Below the pieces are notes generated by a model. That model did no database searches. It saw nothing but the letters and a program-made list of their open reading frames with translations, and had not been told where the DNA came from. This document shows, piece by piece, positions 4,866 to 6,369 of a stretch of DNA of 6,369 bases. How positions within the stretch are numbered: position 1 is the first letter of the stretch; each line of letters opens with the position of its first letter. Made by a program: the position numbers and the translations under genes. Origin of the DNA: DATKCA01 sp035544675 (GTDB taxonomy: Bacteria > Acidobacteriota > Thermoanaerobaculia > Gp7-AA8); contig DATKCA010000121.1 in assembly GCA_035544675.1 (NCBI GenBank), forward strand, positions 1 to 6,369. The letters run 5' to 3'.

Positions 4866-5659
4866 TGCGCGAGCCGGAGGTCACGCCGGAGCCGCTGTTC
4901 CTCTCCCGGCGCGAGCTCCTGGCCGGTGCCGCGGCGCTCGCGGCCTCCTGCGGGCGCGGGGACGAACGCGCCATGACCCGCCAGAACGTCGCGGCCCGGT
5001 ACAACAACTTCCTCGAGTTCGGCGGATCGAAGGACGTCTGGAAACGAGTCCCCCGGTTTCCGACCGACGGCTGGAGTGTGGACGTCGGCGGTCTGGTGAA
5101 AAGGCCGCGGCGGTTCTCCGTCGACGAGCTCGTTCGATCGATGCGACCCGAGGAGCGCGTCTATCGCTTTCGCTGCGTCGAGGCGTGGGCGATGGTCATC
5201 CCGTGGACCGGTTTTCCGCTGTCCCGCCTTCTCGCGCTCGTCGAGCCGAGGCCGGCGGCGCGCTATGTCCGCTTCCTCAGCTTCGCCCAGCCGTCGATGC
5301 AGTATTACGAAGGGCTGCGCCTCGACGAGGCCATGCACGACCTGACCCTGGTCGCCACCGGGATCTACGGCCACGCCCTGCCGCGACAGCACGGCGCGCC
5401 CATCCGCATCGTGGTGCCGTGGAAGTACGGGTACAAGTCGCCGAAGTCGATCGTGCGCATCGAGCTGGTGGACCGCCAGCCGCGCACCTTCTGGGAGGAC
5501 ATGGCACCGCACGAGTACCCGTTCCAGTCGAACGTGAATCCCGCCGTCCCCCATCCGCGCTGGTCGCAGCTCACGGAACGGCTGATTGGAACGTGGGACG
5601 TGCGGCGCACGGAGCCGTACAACGGGTACGGGGATCGGGTCCGGAACCTCTACCTGTGA
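4865..5659 (+). CDS. msrP: MsrP-type periplasmic protein-methionine-sulfoxide reductase catalytic subunit
   Basis: MsrP (YedY) is a molybdopterin enzyme that repairs oxidised methionines in envelope proteins, normally with electrons from the haem membrane protein MsrQ. The 264-residue product begins MREPEVTPEPLFLSRRELL; the EVTPE....SRR stretch matches MsrP leaders and Arg15-Arg16 form a twin-arginine signal. LAASC with Cys29 could be a lipobox, making it a Tat lipoprotein. YNNFLEFG (46-53), RCVEAWAMVIPW (103-114, Cys104 the molybdenum ligand), EGLRLDEAMHDLTL (149-162), GAPIRIVVPWKYGYKSPKSI (177-196) and HPRWSQLTERLIG (230-242) follow the E. coli order. It is about 70 residues shorter than E. 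coli MsrP: the linker after the signal and the loop before EGLRLDEAMH are both short. ATG 4865 lacks a good Shine-Dalgarno and is coupled to the upstream 15-codon ORF; GTG 4862 is an alternative. No msrQ follows. Confidence 0.9.
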   Translation: MREPEVTPEPLFLSRRELLAGAAALAASCGRGDERAMTRQNVAARYNNFLEFGGSKDVWKRVPRFPTDGWSVDVGGLVKRPRRFSVDELVRSMRPEERVYRFRCVEAWAMVIPWTGFPLSRLLALVEPRPAARYVRFLSFAQPSMQYYEGLRLDEAMHDLTLVATGIYGHALPRQHGAPIRIVVPWKYGYKSPKSIVRIELVDRQPRTFWEDMAPHEYPFQSNVNPAVPHPRWSQLTERLIGTWDVRRTEPYNGYGDRVRNLYL

Positions 5660-5660
5660 A

Positions 5661-5690
5661 CGGTAACCGGAAACCGGAGACCGGTAACCG
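5661..5690 (+). repeat. Heptamer tandem repeat, CGGTAAC/CGGAAAC family, copy 2
   Basis: Four consecutive 7-bp units follow the msrP stop: CGGTAAC, CGGAAAC, CGGAGAC, CGGTAAC, then CG. The array can also fold: the first and last ten bases pair at 9 of 10 positions (A-A mismatch) around a 10-nt loop, so the transcript would form a hairpin just after msrP. It is the same family as the array at 3402-3430, in opposite orientation, and both touch a stop codon. Confidence 0.75.
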
Positions 5691-5701
5691 TGAGTCGCGC
5701 G

Positions 5702-5707
5702 TTACAA
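5702..5707 (+). promoter_or_regulatory. Possible -10 box TACAAT before the small membrane protein
   Basis: TACAAT differs from TATAAT at one position and lies 24 nt upstream of ATG 5732, just beyond the heptamer array. No -35 is visible. It suggests the small gene is transcribed separately from msrP. Confidence 0.35.
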
Positions 5708-5731
5708 TTGTCCGTCCGTAAGGCGGAAATC

Positions 5732-6004
5732 ATGCGCGTGCAAATCCGGTCGCGCACCGGCAGCATCGTTCTCGGCGTTCTGGGCGTCGTGTACTTGATC
5801 GCCGCCGTGGCGCTGCTCGTCCTCTACGTCCTCGACACCTGGAGTGCGGCCGCGCTCCTGGACCGGCTGCTGCAGTTCGCTCTCGCCGCGGCGGCATTCA
5901 TCTCACTCTGGTTCATCTCCATCGCCATGACCAGCCTCGGCATCTCCCTCAGAGGTCGTCGTGACGCTCGGACTCGTCGAGCAGGCGCTGAAGGCGCGTC
6001 GTAA
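5732..6004 (+). CDS. Small two-helix membrane protein, function unknown
   Basis: The 90-residue protein has two hydrophobic spans, about residues 11-34 (SIVLGVLGVVYLIAAVALLV..) and 46-70 (LLQFALAAAAFISLWFISIA..). A basic N-terminus (MRVQIRSR) and a strongly basic tail (RGRRDARTRR) suggest both ends face the cytoplasm, with a short loop outside. I do not recognise a family. It lacks the conserved histidines and the larger number of helices of MsrQ, so it should not be taken as the MsrP partner. ATG 5732 is chosen because AAGG (5720-5723) precedes it by 8 nt; a GTG at 5690 would start inside the heptamer array. The last 18 codons overlap the convergent aminotransferase gene, so the basic tail is written on the complement of that gene's 3' end. 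Confidence 0.65.
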   Translation: MRVQIRSRTGSIVLGVLGVVYLIAAVALLVLYVLDTWSAAALLDRLLQFALAAAAFISLWFISIAMTSLGISLRGRRDARTRRAGAEGAS

Positions 6005-6369
6005 TCTCGCCGCGCCGGCCGTTGGCGACCGCCCGCCCGTCGATCTCCGTGACCGGCATGACGCCCTGCGTGGTGCTGGTGATGAACGCCTCGTGCAGGT
6101 CGAGCAGCTCGGCGTCGCGCAGCGGGCGCTCGTCGACGCGGATCTTCGCCTCCCGGGCCAGTGCGATGGTGCGGTCGCGGACGATGCCGGGAAGGATGTG
6201 CTCGTCCAGCGGATGCGTGATCAGCCTCCCGTCACGAACGGCGAAGAAGTTGGAGCTGGCGCCTTCGCGCACGAAACCGCCGGCGCCGAGGATGGCCTCT
6301 TCGGCGCCGGCGCGCTGCGCCTTCTTCTTGGCCATCGCGTTTGCCAGAAGGTTCACCGATTTGACGTCG
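5949..6369 (-). CDS. Class IV PLP aminotransferase, D-amino-acid transaminase type, C-terminal half
   Basis: The gene enters from the right edge and 139 residues are visible before TGA at 5949. The first codons read DVKSVNLLANAMAKKKA, matching DIKSLNLL.NV..KQ.A of bacterial D-amino-acid transaminases, whose PLP-binding lysine is the K of KSLN (here at 6360-6362). REGASSNFFAV and LITHPLDEHILPGIVRDR fit the class IV signature E-x-[ST/A]-x2-N-F-F ... T ... L-x-G-I-x-R. ITSTTQGVMPVTEIDGRAV matches the STT..I.PV stretch near the C-terminus. The role would be D-alanine/D-glutamate interconversion for peptidoglycan. Branched-chain aminotransferase (ilvE) and aminodeoxychorismate lyase (pabC) belong to the same fold; the KS.NLL context argues for the D-type. 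The GTG at 6356 is internal, not the start. It overlaps the convergent membrane-protein gene by 56 bp. Confidence 0.88.
   Translation of the reverse strand, partial: DVKSVNLLANAMAKKKAQRAGAEEAILGAGGFVREGASSNFFAVRDGRLITHPLDEHILPGIVRDRTIALAREAKIRVDERPLRDAELLDLHEAFITSTTQGVMPVTEIDGRAVANGRRGEITTRLQRLLDESERHDDL

Noticed and set aside
4823..5554. 243-residue minus-strand open frame over msrP
   Set aside because: Antisense to a clear MsrP with its molybdenum cysteine; no motif on the minus strand.
3402..5690. Heptamer arrays as a CRISPR array or att sites
   Set aside because: Units are 7 bp with no spacers, no cas gene is present, and there is no integrase or tRNA gene in the window.
5690..5731. GTG start at 5690 for the small membrane protein
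   Set aside because: It would begin in the last bases of the heptamer array and span the TACAAT box; ATG 5732 has an AAGG site 8 nt upstream.
6354..6356. GTG 6356 as the aminotransferase start
   Set aside because: The frame stays open to the window edge, and the preceding residues DVKS contain the expected PLP lysine, so the gene continues beyond 6369.

Overview
The window is GC-rich, gene-dense bacterial DNA with ordinary housekeeping and catabolic genes on both strands. Nothing indicates a phage, plasmid, CRISPR array or insertion sequence. Three things suggest a soil-type deep-branching lineage, with Acidobacteriota as my best guess: the TPR-type C-terminus at the left edge, the palindromic and heptameric intergenic repeats, and the TATAAT-like boxes placed close to start codons. 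This assignment is inference from style only.

Layout, left to right. Positions 3-176 are the clipped C-terminus of a TPR-like protein (+). Positions 203-853 encode a class I SAM-dependent methyltransferase (+). Positions 885-2123 encode a glutaryl-CoA dehydrogenase of the decarboxylating type (+). Positions 2120-2249 look like the two ends of an arginase-family gene whose middle is missing. A 91-bp imperfect palindromic element follows at 2257-2347. Positions 2370-3353 encode GlpX-type class II fructose-1,6-bisphosphatase (+), probably starting at TTG. Converging on it from the minus strand is a two-gene unit: an RluA/RluD-family pseudouridine synthase (3836-4711) and, 16 nt downstream, a small secreted helical protein (3418-3819). 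A 27-bp-arm inverted repeat built from ATGAAGG heptamers lies in the divergent region at 4717-4790. Next is a 15-codon ORF resembling the N-terminus of AIM24-family proteins (4818-4865). It overlaps, in a TGATG arrangement, a compact Tat-exported MsrP-type molybdoenzyme (4865-5659, +). A two-helix membrane protein (5732-6004, +) overlaps tail-to-tail the C-terminal half of a class IV PLP aminotransferase of the D-amino-acid transaminase type (5949 to the right edge, -).

The genes do not form one pathway. GcdH belongs to lysine/tryptophan/aromatic degradation, GlpX to gluconeogenesis, the Rlu enzyme to rRNA modification, MsrP to periplasmic methionine repair, and the aminotransferase probably to D-amino-acid supply for peptidoglycan. 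I see no convincing new multi-gene system.

The interest is between the genes. Two heptamer repeat families (CGGWAAC and ATGAAGG) and one long palindrome occupy most of the larger intergenic gaps. They reach into gene ends and apparent starts. Two of the gaps also appear to hold leftovers of deleted genes (arginase-like and AIM24-like). TATAAT-like boxes recur just upstream of several genes.
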